This document shows, one piece after another, positions 1 through 11,029 of a stretch of DNA of 64,000 nucleotides. The notes under the pieces were generated by a model. It saw only the letters and a list, made by a program, of their open reading frames with translations. It ran no database searches and was not told where the DNA came from. The stretch covers positions 227,223-291,222 of the forward strand of contig MNCI01026349.1 in assembly GCA_015680685.1 (NCBI GenBank). Reading direction: 5' to 3'. Every line of letters begins with the position of its first letter. Position 1 is the first letter of the stretch. Source of the DNA: Gnetum montanum. Taxonomy: Eukaryota > Streptophyta > Gnetopsida > Gnetales > Gnetaceae. The translations under genes were made by a program, and so were the position numbers.

Positions 1-779
1 GTCCTCACTCTCGACTCTCTCATCGAGGTCTCTCATCTTGCTTATCCTTATCCTCACCGTTGTGCTCTTTGTGACTGCGTCCTGATGTGGAAGGAGAGGG
101 TGAATGATGTGATGAAGGGGAAGAAGAAGGGGAACCATTGCCATGACGATGGTGGGTATGGCCCCGATTGTAATGACGATTAGAATGCTTACCCTTATCT
201 TGTGTTTGTGTTCCCTCATTGAACACTTTGTGTTCTTGGGAATCAGAACTAGTATTGTGAATCGTGGAGCGAAGTTTGATACCCTACCTGCTCACTATCA
301 TTAGGAAGGAAAACATCATTTCGTGGAGAACCTATTGAGATAGGTTCACCATCCTTACTTTCTCTTATGATGGACGAAGCATTGCGAGGGCCTTTGCCCT
401 TCAACGATGTGTGGTAACTCTCCTACCACGCATCCCATTGACATTGTGCCGCTGTGGGATGGTAATCCCTTGTGTCGTGATCTTCTGCAACATATTCAGC
501 ATATAGCTGCATCATGTCTATTTGTGCAAGAGCATGAAGGAGCATGTTAGGGACTACCCAATCTGGGGGTAACACTATGTTATCTTGCAAGTCTCGCCAA
601 TGTAGTTATTCATCCTGATGGAGGATAAAGGTAAAACTGGGTATATACTCATCATGATGAGTATACACTACCGGATACTCTTGAGGAACTAGCGGATCTG
701 GGTTACGTGTGTTAGACTACCAACTGTCTCTTGTGTGATCCCTAGGTGGTGAAGTGCTTTTATGAGAAAAAGAAGACAT
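1..779 (-). pseudogene. gag: E0 gag, N-terminal part (partial)
   Basis: The start codon is taken at 779 because the first residues (Met-Ser-Ser-Phe-Ser-His) match the Met-Ser-Ser-Ser-His start of gag in E2 and E3. After about 200 degenerate codons comes an open stretch (226-20) rich in His, Ser, Pro, Arg and Lys, the same low-complexity hinge seen in all family copies (serine runs and acidic/basic patches). Gag forms the retroelement particle; capsid and zinc-knuckle parts lie beyond the window. In-frame stops between 779 and 226 show it is not functional. Confidence 0.7.
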
Positions 780-904
780 TGTTATCTTGTCGGTGTGCTA
801 TTGACCGTTATTTAAATTTTCTTCTAATTAACCCTAAGGGTCTATTTAAGATTCCCAACGATGTGGATGATTTCCTATGTTCTACTTAGTACACAAACAA
901 CTTA

Positions 905-924
905 GTCTCTGGCAACGGTGCTAA
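905..924 (-). other. E0 primer-binding site (tRNA-Asp)
   Basis: On the minus strand the 20 bases after the LTR read TTAGCACCGTTGCCAGAGAC. This is close to TGGCGCCGTTGCCGGGGA, the complement of the plant tRNA-Asp(GUC) 3' end used by Athila elements. It is the best-preserved primer site of the family here. Confidence 0.8.
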
Positions 925-1783
925 TGATGAGTGGTGAGGTACCCCTACACTCAACCATATGAATATGAGCGTTACACGCGTGATCCAGTCAAACTCCATA
1001 GACTAAGTGCCTACACACCTTATGGAACACTTAAGGTTAATCGTTCGTTGTCTTCCTAGAATTACTTGTATTTGTCATGGTTGTATGGTTAAGTAAGTAT
1101 GAGGTATGTGATTTTTATATCTTTTATGTTTTATCGCCTATGCTAATGAGGGAAAGGGTGAAGAGACTAAGTAACTAACTTTAACTAACTAAGTTCTAAT
1201 GCCTAGCATCAGTATCTTTCCCACTTACCGTTCACACCCTGAACCAATGCAACCTTCTGGGATTACCAAATGCTATTCGTTGCTGGGATTACCAAGCGTA
1301 ACGCACGTGCTTGAAGTGGTCGTACTAATGAACTTAACTAGGAGTTAAGGGTTGAGAGAGATTTAATTGACTAATAAAGAATTTAAATGATAAACAATAA
1401 ATAATAGTAATTAAAGTCCTATTTAGCTTAGTCCATGCACTACAAGGTTTATCAAACAATTCGTCTTTATTTCCGTACACAAACTTGTGCTCAAGTACAA
1501 TATTTGCTCGAATAAAGATCCGTTCACTTTGGAGCTCCTATTGTGGGCACATGGAAATTATTCTATCTCTAGAGAGGTAAAACTGCCAGATTTTTGCTAA
1601 GGGTCTAGATCTAGATGGAGAAACAAGGGAGAGCTACCTCTTATGTATAGATTTGATGACATGTTACGATATCGTGTACGTGATATCGCAGGGGACGACA
1701 CAATATCGTGGGGGATGCGATATCGTGGCGGATGCGATATCACGTACATGATATCACGGCCCATGCGATATCGTGTCCCATCA
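925..1783 (-). repeat. E0 5' LTR (859 bp)
   Basis: The TGATGAGTGG...CCCATCA boundaries match the other family LTRs. On the minus strand it holds a U3 with a GATATC-motif array, a decayed TATA box (CTATACATAA, about 1639-1650) and the AATAAAG motif conserved in the family's R region. It is most similar to the solo LTR at 59378-60145, with which it shares the CpG-rich, GATATCG-containing U3. Confidence 0.9.
1667..1773 (-). promoter_or_regulatory. U3 array of GATATC palindromes
   Basis: Seven copies of a GATATC-type core (one is AATATC), often extended to CGATATCG, lie at about 1668, 1682, 1702, 1719, 1736, 1750 and 1767. Spacing is 14-20 bp. They sit at the upstream (U3) end of the LTR, before the TATA box, where enhancers of LTR promoters are expected. 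Degenerate versions occur at the same place in the LTRs at 18306, 22855, 32098, 35662, 44872 and 59378. A regulatory role is inferred from position and repetition only. Confidence 0.5.
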
Positions 1784-1893
1784 AATAGGAAAGGAGAATA
1801 ATTACTATGAGGATGAAAGAAGGAGAGAGAAGTTCTTCAAGAGGATTCATAAGGTTTGGATGAGTCTATCTCCTACCTTGCTCTAAAATATTA

Positions 1894-1911
1894 GTGTGTG
1901 TGTGTGTGTGT
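1894..1911. repeat. (GT)n microsatellite
   Basis: About nine GT units followed by TGCATGCATG. Confidence 0.9.
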
Positions 1912-2509
1912 TGCATGCATGTCTATGTATACAAGTTTGAGCATAACATACGATTGTTTTACTTGTAATGGAATGATACTTATCTCTTGTATGAAGATAC
2001 TACTACCATGCTTATTCTTTAATTGATAGACATAGAAGCTTTATTTAAGTGTGACTTTCAAACATATAATTCTTAAGTGATAAAACCAAAATACTCTCTT
2101 TTAAGGCCCTTTTATCATTTGAAATCAAGATTGTTTGGAATAATCAATTATACATAAATAATCCAAATCATCTCTTGATTTGTGTATGTGTATGATGATT
2201 AATCTTGTAATTTAAAAACTACGTGGTCCTAATTTCTTGTAAACTCTATAGGGGTACGTAGGTAGCTAGGGCATGACCTTTGGTGTGGGTATCCTTCCTC
2301 TTTTGTGGAAGAGGATTTTAAAAATAGTTAATCAGTATGTCATTTCTTCATGAACACTCTATAGATTAGTATGTATAGTGGGTTGTTATAAATGTAATGT
2401 TGATATGATGCATGCTTTATAAGGATGATTTTGATTAAAGTTTAAGTAATCTTATGTTGTTAATTATTCCTTCTAGTCATGGAAAATCTCATTACATGAT
2501 TTAGCTACC

Positions 2510-2755
2510 ATTGGCCTCTATGGTTGTGTCAGTGAAGATAGGCTTCCACATAGCACATATAGTTATGACCAATGGATTTTGCATAATTATGATGATGCCT
2601 ACCATTGGCCTCTATGTTTACATTGGTGAGATGAGCTCCCACATGACACATAGAGTTATGACCAATGGGTTATGTGTCTATCATTGGACTCTATGGTTGC
2701 ATCTATGGAGTGGGCTCTCAAGAATGCATGTAGAGCATATACTAATGGAGTTGAT
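2510..2755 (+). repeat. Imperfect tandem repeat, three copies
   Basis: Copies start with ATTGGCCTCTATG or ATTGGACTCTATG at 2510, 2604 and 2683 (spacings 94 and 79). Each runs on through similar GAGCTCCCACAT- and GTTATGACCAATGG-like blocks. A short open frame across it comes from the repetition and is not taken as a gene. Confidence 0.7.
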
Positions 2756-3672
2756 AAGTTGTATGAGGTTTCCACTACTAAGGGTTTGCTTATAATGATT
2801 TTACTAATAAAGATTGTATATATTTTAGTTGGTTGGTGTGAAGTGTGTAGATGAATTTCTTGTTGTATTTTTATTATATAATAGTTCTATTACTAATTCT
2901 TGTTTGGTTGTATATATGATTTTGCATTATATTTTTTATCTTCTCTTAAAAAGCCCCAATTGAGGATTCAAAGTATGTACAATGTGTGTGTATGTAAAGG
3001 TTCCTTTGTATACTAATTTTTGAATTAAGAATAGTTTTGTATATACATTCTAAAACTTAATATTAGTGTTATATGATCCTGGTTGTGTCTGCTTGTAAAA
3101 AGGGTTCATGGCTAAATCTAATTGAATAAGTTATTCTTAGGAAATTATTTTAAACTAGTGTAGGGACATTGATGATTATTTATATGCTTTACTATCACTT
3201 TTCCTAGTGACATCCCTACTATATAAATTCTACGACTACATTACTCTTAATCATAGTATTCTTACATGATAATAAAAGAATTTATTAATCTATTTAGCTT
3301 TCATCTTTAGTTTCACTTTTGAAATTTTATTTCTATGTGTTATTATATCTTGTTTATTTATGTAAATACAATATTAATGACATGATTTGAGTAAATTGGA
3401 TGTTAGATTGAGTTAGATCATTATAAATTACAAGCATGCTAAACCCAAAGCATAACTAAATTAAATAATTACAACATGATAAAATAATAGAGCCATTGTT
3501 ATCTCAAATGAAATATAAGTTGTAAAGAGAGCATTTTTTGAAAATATAAAATGATAAGAATAACAAAGACACCACTAGGCTTATGGGTAGCTTGCAGAAA
3601 GCTAAGCTTTTTCATGTAGGTTGCTCAATTACTTAGTTCATATAGGTAGCTTAGATTTCATAATGCTAGCAG

Positions 3673-5120
3673 TGTCACAACCCCATCTCCAAATGGATCT
3701 ATTCTATAAGAAAGATGGTGTTTCTTTGTAATTATTGTAATAAGATCCAAAAGAACACATTGCAATAATGAGCATATTTCTTGAGGTAACATTTGGAGAC
3801 TTGATCTAAGGTATTTATACCTAAGAATTAGAGGTCATGCCAACATAGAATTGTAATGTTAGTAAAGGTGAGTAATGGATGCTAGGCGAAGTAAGATAAG
3901 AAGGTGACTAACTATTCCTTCTAGTTGGGTAAAAACCTAACCATGATAGTGTTGATGCATAAATTTTGGTTACACCAACACTAGGAAAGAAACTCATTTT
4001 AGGAGACTATTGCTTAGGATGCCTCCTGTATGGGTACGGAAACCCGAGAATAGTCTCAGTTGGAGAGGGCTACGTGGCCTTTTGCAAATAATAAACTAGA
4101 AAGAAATTTGGAATTTAAATTAAATAATTATCTTCAATACAATAAGTAATTAAAAGAACTAAATTTTCCTTGGTCCTCCTGATATTGCTGGTTCATAACT
4201 GCTGATGGTATCCACTGCTAGGTAGGAAGACCATGATTGCCATGAGAGAGGGGAAGAGAGAAAAAGAGAGAGAGAGAGAGACTGCCCACTATGGTTTGCA
4301 TAGGGTAGCAACTACAGTTCTTAAAGCCTACCATTATTTTCCACCTTTTGTGCACTGCTGTAGAGAGGAAGATTGTCCGCCCACATTTGCACCATCGAGA
4401 CAAGCTCCTGCCATTGTCGAGAAGACCTACAAGGATCCAATTTTGAGCCATTGGCTCCTGCCTTGCTCCTTGAAGATTAACTAGACGCTTGTAAAAAAAA
4501 GAAAAGAAAAGAGGAAACTATTACTTAGTGGAGAGGAACCTACCCCTCCAGACTAATAGCTAGAGCCTATTTTGGGATTCCCTCCTTCCCTCCAAAGAGC
4601 CCCCCTTTAGACTTTATTTTATAGTCATTGCAACCATCCATAATGATGTCTACGTTTCATGTAATGGCTACAGAAACCACCACCACTTCTTGTGTAATAA
4701 TACCCACATTCTCCAATTAAGTGTCCACTTATGTCCATAATCATCGTAACTTCCAAAACATCTGCCACTAATGTTTGTAATTGCCGCCATTAATGACCGT
4801 AATCGTCATAACTTTTGAAACGTTTGCCATGACTCGCATGATTTTTATTGTGGTTATTAAGAGAGAGAAATAGAGACATTGATAATCATGGCCCCATGTA
4901 AGCATGGGTGTGTTGACATCAACATGTAGCAATGCTAGATTACCTTTAAGAAATAGATGCTAAAAAAAGATAATCCCATGAAACCCTAAGAGCATGACCC
5001 AAATATGTTATTTGTAGATTAATAAAATTTCCTTCTATATTTTCTATCACATTCTTTATACCTAATGTTGAATGTTATATATATTTAACATTTTCTATGG
5101 CATTTAGAAATGGGATGTCA
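3673..5120 (+). repeat. LTR of a tRNA-iMet-primed retrotransposon (R1), interrupted
   Basis: It starts TGTCACAACCCC and ends ATGTCA, followed after four bases by a tRNA-iMet-type primer site. The TGTCACAACCCC start resembles chromovirus (Tekay/Del type) LTRs. The outer parts (3673-3949 and 4925-5120) align by eye with a compact 400-bp copy at 33642-34041, so the middle 975 bp is an insertion. Only about 50 bp of R1 interior remain before E1 interrupts it. Confidence 0.6.
3950..4924. mobile_element. 975-bp insertion in the R1 LTR
   Basis: The compact LTR copy at 33642-34041 lacks this segment. Its ends are an 8-bp inverted pair (TGTTGATG ... CATCAACA), flanked by ...GATAG and TGTAG, so at most a TAG match for a target duplication. 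It contains a (GA)n tract at 4265-4280 and no recognisable transposase. A non-autonomous DNA transposon is possible; superfamily not determined. Confidence 0.45.
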
Positions 5121-5124
5121 CTAT

Positions 5125-5142
5125 TGGTATTAGAGTAAACCA
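5125..5142 (+). other. R1 primer-binding site (tRNA-iMet)
   Basis: TGGTATTAGAGTAAACC differs by one base over the first eleven from TGGTATCAGAG, the classic complement of the initiator-Met tRNA 3' end. It sits four bases after the LTR end at 5120. Confidence 0.65.
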
Positions 5143-5170
5143 CAACCAAGGACTAGTGAGAATCAAGAAT

Positions 5171-6061
5171 TGATGAGTGGCGAGGTACCCCTAAACCCAA
5201 CCATATGAATCAAAAAGTGTTCACACACGATTTGGTTGAATTCTGTGGACTTTATCATTTCTAGTGCACTAGTTTTCTAGGAAGTGAATCTTGCCTTAAG
5301 GTTAATCATTGTCTTCCCAATTACACTTGTGATGTACACTAGTGTGGTTAAGTGTAACTGAGGCATCTAATTTTTATCGTTTTGTATTTTATGATCTTGG
5401 TGTTTAAAGGAAGATAAAAGTGATTGGATTAACTAATTTAAATGAACTAAGTAACTAACATCTAACTAATCCTAACATAAGCATCCGATCCCACTTTCCC
5501 TACATGTCTTGAACCCATGTATCCACTACTAGGTGACTAAGTGCTACACTATTGGGTGTATCAAGCAATAACGCTATTGGGATTACCAAGTGAATACATG
5601 TTACACTTGAAATGGTCATACTTATGTATTTAATCTATCTTGCTTAATCGCTTCATTAACTTAATTACTAGAAACATTTAATAAATAATTGAAAACATTA
5701 AATAAATATTGAAAAACTTAAATGCATAAATGAAATAATTAGTCAATCCAAAGTGCTACAATGTTATCAAAAAGCTTATCTTTATTACTGCACATATTGT
5801 CGTGCTCAGGTCTAAAAATGCTCAAATAAAGATCCATAAACTCAATGACTCCTACTGTGGGCACTTAGGAGGAAAATTCTAACTTTCAAATGAAAAAACT
5901 ACAAAAGCTTCGCTGTAACTACAATATCTTATGCCATAAATGCAGTTGGTAGGTGTGTATTTATAGCCTAAAACTAACACTACATTGATAGGCCTCATTG
6001 ATGCATGATATGATGTGTTGACGAGACCTTGTTGATGTAATTGACCAACTGTGACTCATCA
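5171..6061 (-). repeat. E1 3' LTR (891 bp)
   Basis: TGATGAGTGG at 5171 and TGACTCATCA ending at 6061. Its U3 has the GGCCTCATTGATG type of repeat (about 5990-6045), not the GATATC array. On the minus strand the TATA box GGCTATAAATAC lies at 5957-5968. Confidence 0.85.
5957..5968 (-). promoter_or_regulatory. TATA box in E1 3' LTR
   Basis: Minus-strand GGCTATAAATAC. The CTATAAATA core recurs at the same LTR position in E2 (32211-32220), E3 (36393-36405 and 45602-45614), the solo LTR at 19062-19075, the fragment at 46644-46652 and the solo LTR at 59427-59439, which supports a real LTR promoter. Confidence 0.7.
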
Positions 6062-6634
6062 TACTCTGACGACTAAATGAAAACTCGTCATGGAGTTTTT
6101 TTACAAAATTGGAAAGGTATGGGATTATTAATTGGCTTTTCATAGAAAAAACAAAATAAACTAATTGACTTGACAAAAAATGGAGTGCCCGAGTGTATAG
6201 ATCAATAGATTACAAAAAATGATGGTGTTTAGCACATAAAATTGAACACCATGACATGACTCTTCAAAACTAGATAGCATATTCCTTGATGGCATGAAGT
6301 TGGATGGAGAAGATCAGATGGTCCTAGGCGGTGATGGCTCTTGAGGCTTCGAGGGACCTTTATTGACTTCACACATGGGTAATGGTCGAGGTGGCTATGG
6401 CTATCCTCCTGCTGCTGTGACTTGAGGCAGGAGGAGGAAAGCATCTAGCAGTGCTTTCATTTTCTCATCCTTTCTTTTGTGATCATGCATCATCCATGTA
6501 GCTTCGCTAATATGGGTTGGAATGGACACATCCCAAGCACACGGGATTACTAGAAATAGCTCCTTTACATTAATGAACTAGGTAACAAACTATTTGCATT
6601 CAATGTTGAATGCCCTGACTATGTCCTTCAACTC

Positions 6635-8992
6635 CTAGTAGTCATTCATCCATTTGGCTAGGTTCTTAGTGATTGATTGTTGATTTGTAAATCGTGCTTT
6701 GAGAACATCAAGTTTAGCATTTGCAGAATCAAGCTTTTTCTTGGCATCTTTGTGGTACTTAAACTTAGCCTCGTACAACAGATATGAGCTAGCCACTTGC
6801 TTTTTTAACTTTGACCGTGGTTGTCTAGCAGTCAAAATTACTAGGTTTGTATAACGAAGATTGGCCAACTTCATATATTTTGTCATTTCTTTGATTTGCA
6901 ACTCCTTTAAGAGGATTTCTACTTTGTTGTAGGTGTTGATCTCATCAATGATGGATTGCCAAACTTCTCTTCCTTGTTAGAGTTGCTGGACAACTTCATT
7001 TATTTTTACCTTTGCCATCTAAATGTGTTTTTCATTGACTTCCTTTTGTAAGCCAACCTGGTCTCTGTAGTGATTCTTCACTTTTTCAAACTTGAGGCCC
7101 TCATTCTTCCTAGTGGCAATCTCAATGGTAGACTTTCTCCATTGATAGATTTTGATTTTTTGTGGCCAATCTCCTCAATTCAATGTTCACCCTAGTAAGC
7201 TGCTCTTGTTGTTAATGAATAAATTTCTGCATTTGGTCCTTCTGAGCATCAACATTGTGCAGGTAATAATTTTGTGCGATCAGGGTCTCATTCTCCTAGC
7301 ACATCTGTGCCAAGTCCTTCTAAATTGAATATTTTTTTGCTTCAGCTATGGATTGGCTGAAGATGGCCATAACTACCTCCTCCTCAACCTTCTGGAATCA
7401 TTCCTGAAGCTATTTAAAAGCTTCATCTCTTGTTATTATTGGGATGAGGATTGTAGGATCCACAAGTTAGGCACATAATTCAGTAACCTTTGTGGCCAAG
7501 CATTGATTTCATTCTTGGGCCATTTCAGGTTACCCCTTCAAAATAATGCATCTACCCCTTGCATTTAGTAGCTCTGATTGAGTTGCAATGATATCTTTTA
7601 GAAAATTATAGATATTTAGAGTTTGTTGCCTAGTTCCCACCAGTCATTCTAGTAATTCTTCATGCTAGGCTATGTTCAAATTTCTGTTGACCATGCCTAC
7701 AGACATCACAGGTGCATTTAGTACTTTAGCAACACAGTTAGCAATAACTTTAGTTGCTATTTCCTACCCTTGGTGTTGCATCACCAAGATAGTTGCTCCT
7801 TTTCCTTCCTCTAAACACTCTAAGAAGGTGGTAGCCTTTCCAGAGATTTCTAAAAATAAATGGTGTTGCAATAAAGACACAATCACCTCTTGGGCATTGG
7901 GATGCAACTTTGTGGATAGTTACATTTGTTGGGTAGAGAAGATTGGTCCACCCCTCTCCATTTGGCTAACTATTTGGGCCACCTCATTTAGGTGACTCAT
8001 TGCTAGTCAGTATACAAATCGATTCACCCCACTCATTCTTACACATTGCTCTTGTTCACTCAAGAGCTGTTCTCGAATTTTGCATAGATGCTTAATGGAT
8101 GCATGAGTCTCTAGTGTTGTTTCTTGAGTGGGTGGTGGTGGTGGCTGCTCCTCTTCTTGGGTTGTTGTTGGCATCTTTTCTTTCATGATCTCTGACCATG
8201 AGGCCAAAGGAGCATGCCTAATGGTATCATTGAAGTAGTAAATGAGGCTTATCCTTTTGAAAAGTTTCTGAATAAGGCATGGAAAGGGTAACGTTTTCCT
8301 TCCACATTCATTTTCCTCAAAGTGATTTTTGATCTCTAAGTAGATTAGTTGTGAGAGGTTGACTAAATTTTTTTTCTTAGAGTAGTGCATGCTCGTGCAG
8401 AGGAGGTAGTCACCTTACTTGGCCTCACTATTGGATCGTCGTGATAGGCTGCAATTTTGAAATAAATTCGCTTTGCTGATGTGAGTGCCCCATACTCCTT
8501 ACGGTCAACCCCATAGCATTGTTGGGTCCACTCCTTCTTAGCCTTATGATTACCTTTTATGGATAGTTCTGCCAGTTGTGTCTTGGTGTTAGGAAACCCA
8601 AGTGCATGTGTGATAGCTTCTACCAAGTAGGATATATGAATGCCCTTGATTTTGACAACGAACTCCAATCTTTGATTACTCTAGAAGAGGTATGTCTCTC
8701 CTATGTACCAATTCCCACTAGATGTGATGATTGGCCACATGGGAGAGGTTTGTAGTTGAGTCTTAACATTTGTTGGAGCTTTCTCAAAGAATGACCTGAA
8801 GTTGATCTCTTGAAGGACTGATCATTGGATCTCTCGGGACCTAATGATATCTAGGCATACTTGAGTCAAAGTGAGCTCAAGCCTTGGTATGAGCGCAGGC
8901 ACTTCTCCTTGGTGTGATTGTTCTGTAGGCACTTCTTCTTCTAAAATTTGTTGGATAGATTCCATTTTGGGCTCCTCGTGAAGAGGTCCCAT
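6635..8992 (-). pseudogene. E1 extra 3' ORF with putative-plant-transposon domain
   Basis: A degenerate reading frame in element sense, downstream of pol, starting at an ATG at 8992. The first ~210 codons stay in one frame apart from stops at 8822-8824 and 8681-8683, then a shift follows near a T8 run at 8368-8375. The block around 8370-8270 (VNLSQLIY..EI, then LPFPCLI) matches the signature of the 'putative plant transposon protein' domain found in the ORF after pol in Athila-type elements, sometimes called env-like. A Gln/Pro-rich stretch (8160-8120) follows, and the last part (6901-6635) is Lys-rich and looks coiled-coil. I see no signal peptide or membrane anchor, so an envelope role is not supported here. 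E2 and E3 lack this ORF. Confidence 0.6.
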
Positions 8993-9540
8993 TGCATGGG
9001 TTGCTTCTAGTAGTTCTTAGGCTTATTCTTGTTGGACCATTCTAGCTTTGGGCTACTTCTCTCATGGTTGAGAGGGTTCTCCTTCCTGTAGGTGCTTTTT
9101 TTTGGTATCATCTATAATCACAATAGGACCATGGATTAGCAATCGTTATGTGACTGAAAGCAATTGTGATACCTTTATCTCTTAAGGATAGTTACACTTG
9201 GCTAAGTTGTGATTATGACTGATTTAATTATTTCAGTTATTATCTATTTATGTGTTATCATTAATAAAAAATCCTAGAGGTTGTTGGAAGGGTTAATTGT
9301 TGAAAAAGATGATGTTTATATGTTGTTAAGGTTATTAACCCTTGGGGGAGTTAGAAAAATTTTCAAAAATTTTCATTGGAAATCTTAAGCTTTATAGCCC
9401 CCACTATAAAGAGCTTACCTTTGGTAAGTGCAAGGTTGAAAAATGAAGTGATTTGGACAAACGGTTGGGAAGTTATGAGCTATGGAAGGTTTTGAGCTTT
9501 GAAAAATTGCAAAAACTCCTCATGTGTTATGAGGCAAATG

Positions 9541-9670
9541 TCAAAAATTCCTAAGTGCATGTCAATATATATAGGATGTAAGCACTACATTGATGAGGCC
9601 TTGTTGATGGGGCCTTGTCGACATAGTGGACCACGTCAATGAGGCCTCATTGATGTAGCTATTGGCCACC
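9541..9670 (-). promoter_or_regulatory. Internal U3-like promoter segment upstream of the extra ORF
   Basis: On the minus strand this carries the CATCAATGAGGCC / CATCAACAAGGCC repeats and the CATCAATGTAGTG block found in the U3 of this element's own LTR. A TATATATA box follows at about 9566-9580. The extra ORF starts roughly 570 bp downstream in the same sense. A second promoter for that ORF is inferred from this arrangement and has not been shown. Confidence 0.5.
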
Positions 9671-10460
9671 ATTAACTTTGGTTAAACTTGCAAAATACAA
9701 GGAAATTTTGAATGAAATTAAAGTCAAATAAAAGCTCAAAAGGCCAAGAATAGTATGAAAAACATGAGAAGAGGGTGTTGAAGCTCATAAATTTGGGAAA
9801 ATAGAGAAAAATTGATTCATAAAATGAATGAAGTAAAAAGTTAAGGAGCACTGAGTAGAATACCCAATGGAATATGCGAAAGATAGGATTGTAGCAATGT
9901 CAAAGGTAAGGAACCTTAACTAACCAAACCAAGAGCTATGCAAGTGGGTCCTCCTCATAGTAGGCTCATGCCATTATTGCCCTTGCATAACCTCAACTAA
10001 GAAGTTTGTGGGCCCCACAATCGATTTAATGATTATAAAAAGTTAAGGACTAACTAAAAAGAATCTACTTAAGAATTCCAACACATCTGACCAAGACATA
10101 GAGCATAACATATAATGAGATAGCAAGGTGAGTTATGGTAGCATGGATGGATGATAGAGAAGGTGAAATGAAGTTCCAAATTGAGGGCATAAGAAGTTCC
10201 TTATGGAATTTTTATTTAAAAGGACTTGGGAAGTTCCATCCTTAGTCTAGACCAAAACCACCCGCTTTTAGTGACTTTGCATCGTTACTCTAAGATCCAT
10301 GCACCCACTTGAGACACAAGAGTGCTTTCACAAGATAACCATTGTTCCATAAAGAGAAGAAAAGAGAGAAGTAGGAAGTGAGAGAGGACCTTAGTTGGAG
10401 GGGACCTTCAAGCATAGGTGCATATCTTTCTAGTCCCATAACTAGTGCTTGTAGCCCATT

Positions 10461-10627
10461 NNNNNNNNNNNNNNNNNNNNNNNNNNNNNNNNNNNNNNNN
10501 NNNNNNNNNNNNNNNNNNNNNNNNNNNNNNNNNNNNNNNNNNNNNNNNNNNNNNNNNNNNNNNNNNNNNNNNNNNNNNNNNNNNNNNNNNNNNNNNNNNN
10601 NNNNNNNNNNNNNNNNNNNNNNNNNNN
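10461..10627. other. Assembly gap (167 N) inside E1
   Basis: Lies between the integrase end and the extra ORF. The matching stretch in E3 (37745-38140) is about 390 bp and holds a 78-bp tandem duplication, which may explain the assembly break. Confidence 0.95.
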
Positions 10628-11029
10628 AGATGATGTGGACTCACTACCTATTCCATTAAAAATAAACCATGTCAAAGTCATCAGATATCAGAATTCAAAA
10701 ATAGAAACTAGACATTGACAATCACAACATTAAGCACAAATCATCATTAGTAAACAATAATAGCGGCACTGTGTCTTGTGACAATAAAGCAAATTTATTA
10801 GCAAAAATAAGGAAATATCACACTTGAATCAAAACAAATCAAAGTAAAATATATAAGAATGTGTAAAATAATCAAGAAAGATTCAAAGATACTAACAATG
10901 GTATAAAACTAGAAAAATCTAAAAATTAAAAATTTGTAAAATAAATAATTTGTAAAATAAAAAATGTGGAATTTAAAAAAAAAGTAGAAAAAATAAGAAG
11001 TCATATGGGTAGTTAGCATTGATGGCCAT

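Larger units (their letters stand above)
1..1783 (-). mobile_element. E0: Athila-like Ty3/gypsy element, 5' part, cut by window edge
   Basis: On the minus strand this reads 5' LTR (925-1783), tRNA-Asp primer site (905-924), leader and the start of gag (779 downward), then leaves the window. Gag, primer site and LTR all match the other copies of this family in the window. The rest of gag-pol and the 3' LTR lie outside, so completeness cannot be judged. The five bases after the LTR (AATAG, 1784-1788) would be one half of its target-site duplication. Confidence 0.85.
1784..3672. other. AT-rich intergenic DNA, no gene recognised
   Basis: No long reading frame, RNA gene or recognisable TE protein. 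It holds a GT microsatellite and a three-copy imperfect tandem repeat, listed separately. Confidence 0.5.

Noticed and set aside
2511-2854. Two overlapping open frames of 94 and 60 codons
   Set aside because: They lie on the imperfect tandem repeat; composition and repetition explain them and no domain is visible.
7672-7995. 107-codon plus-strand frame
   Set aside because: It is the antisense of the degenerate extra ORF of E1, whose minus-strand reading is coherent with the element.
6635-8992. Retroviral envelope gene
   Set aside because: No signal peptide, cleavage site or membrane anchor can be seen; the domain resembles the plant-transposon family instead.
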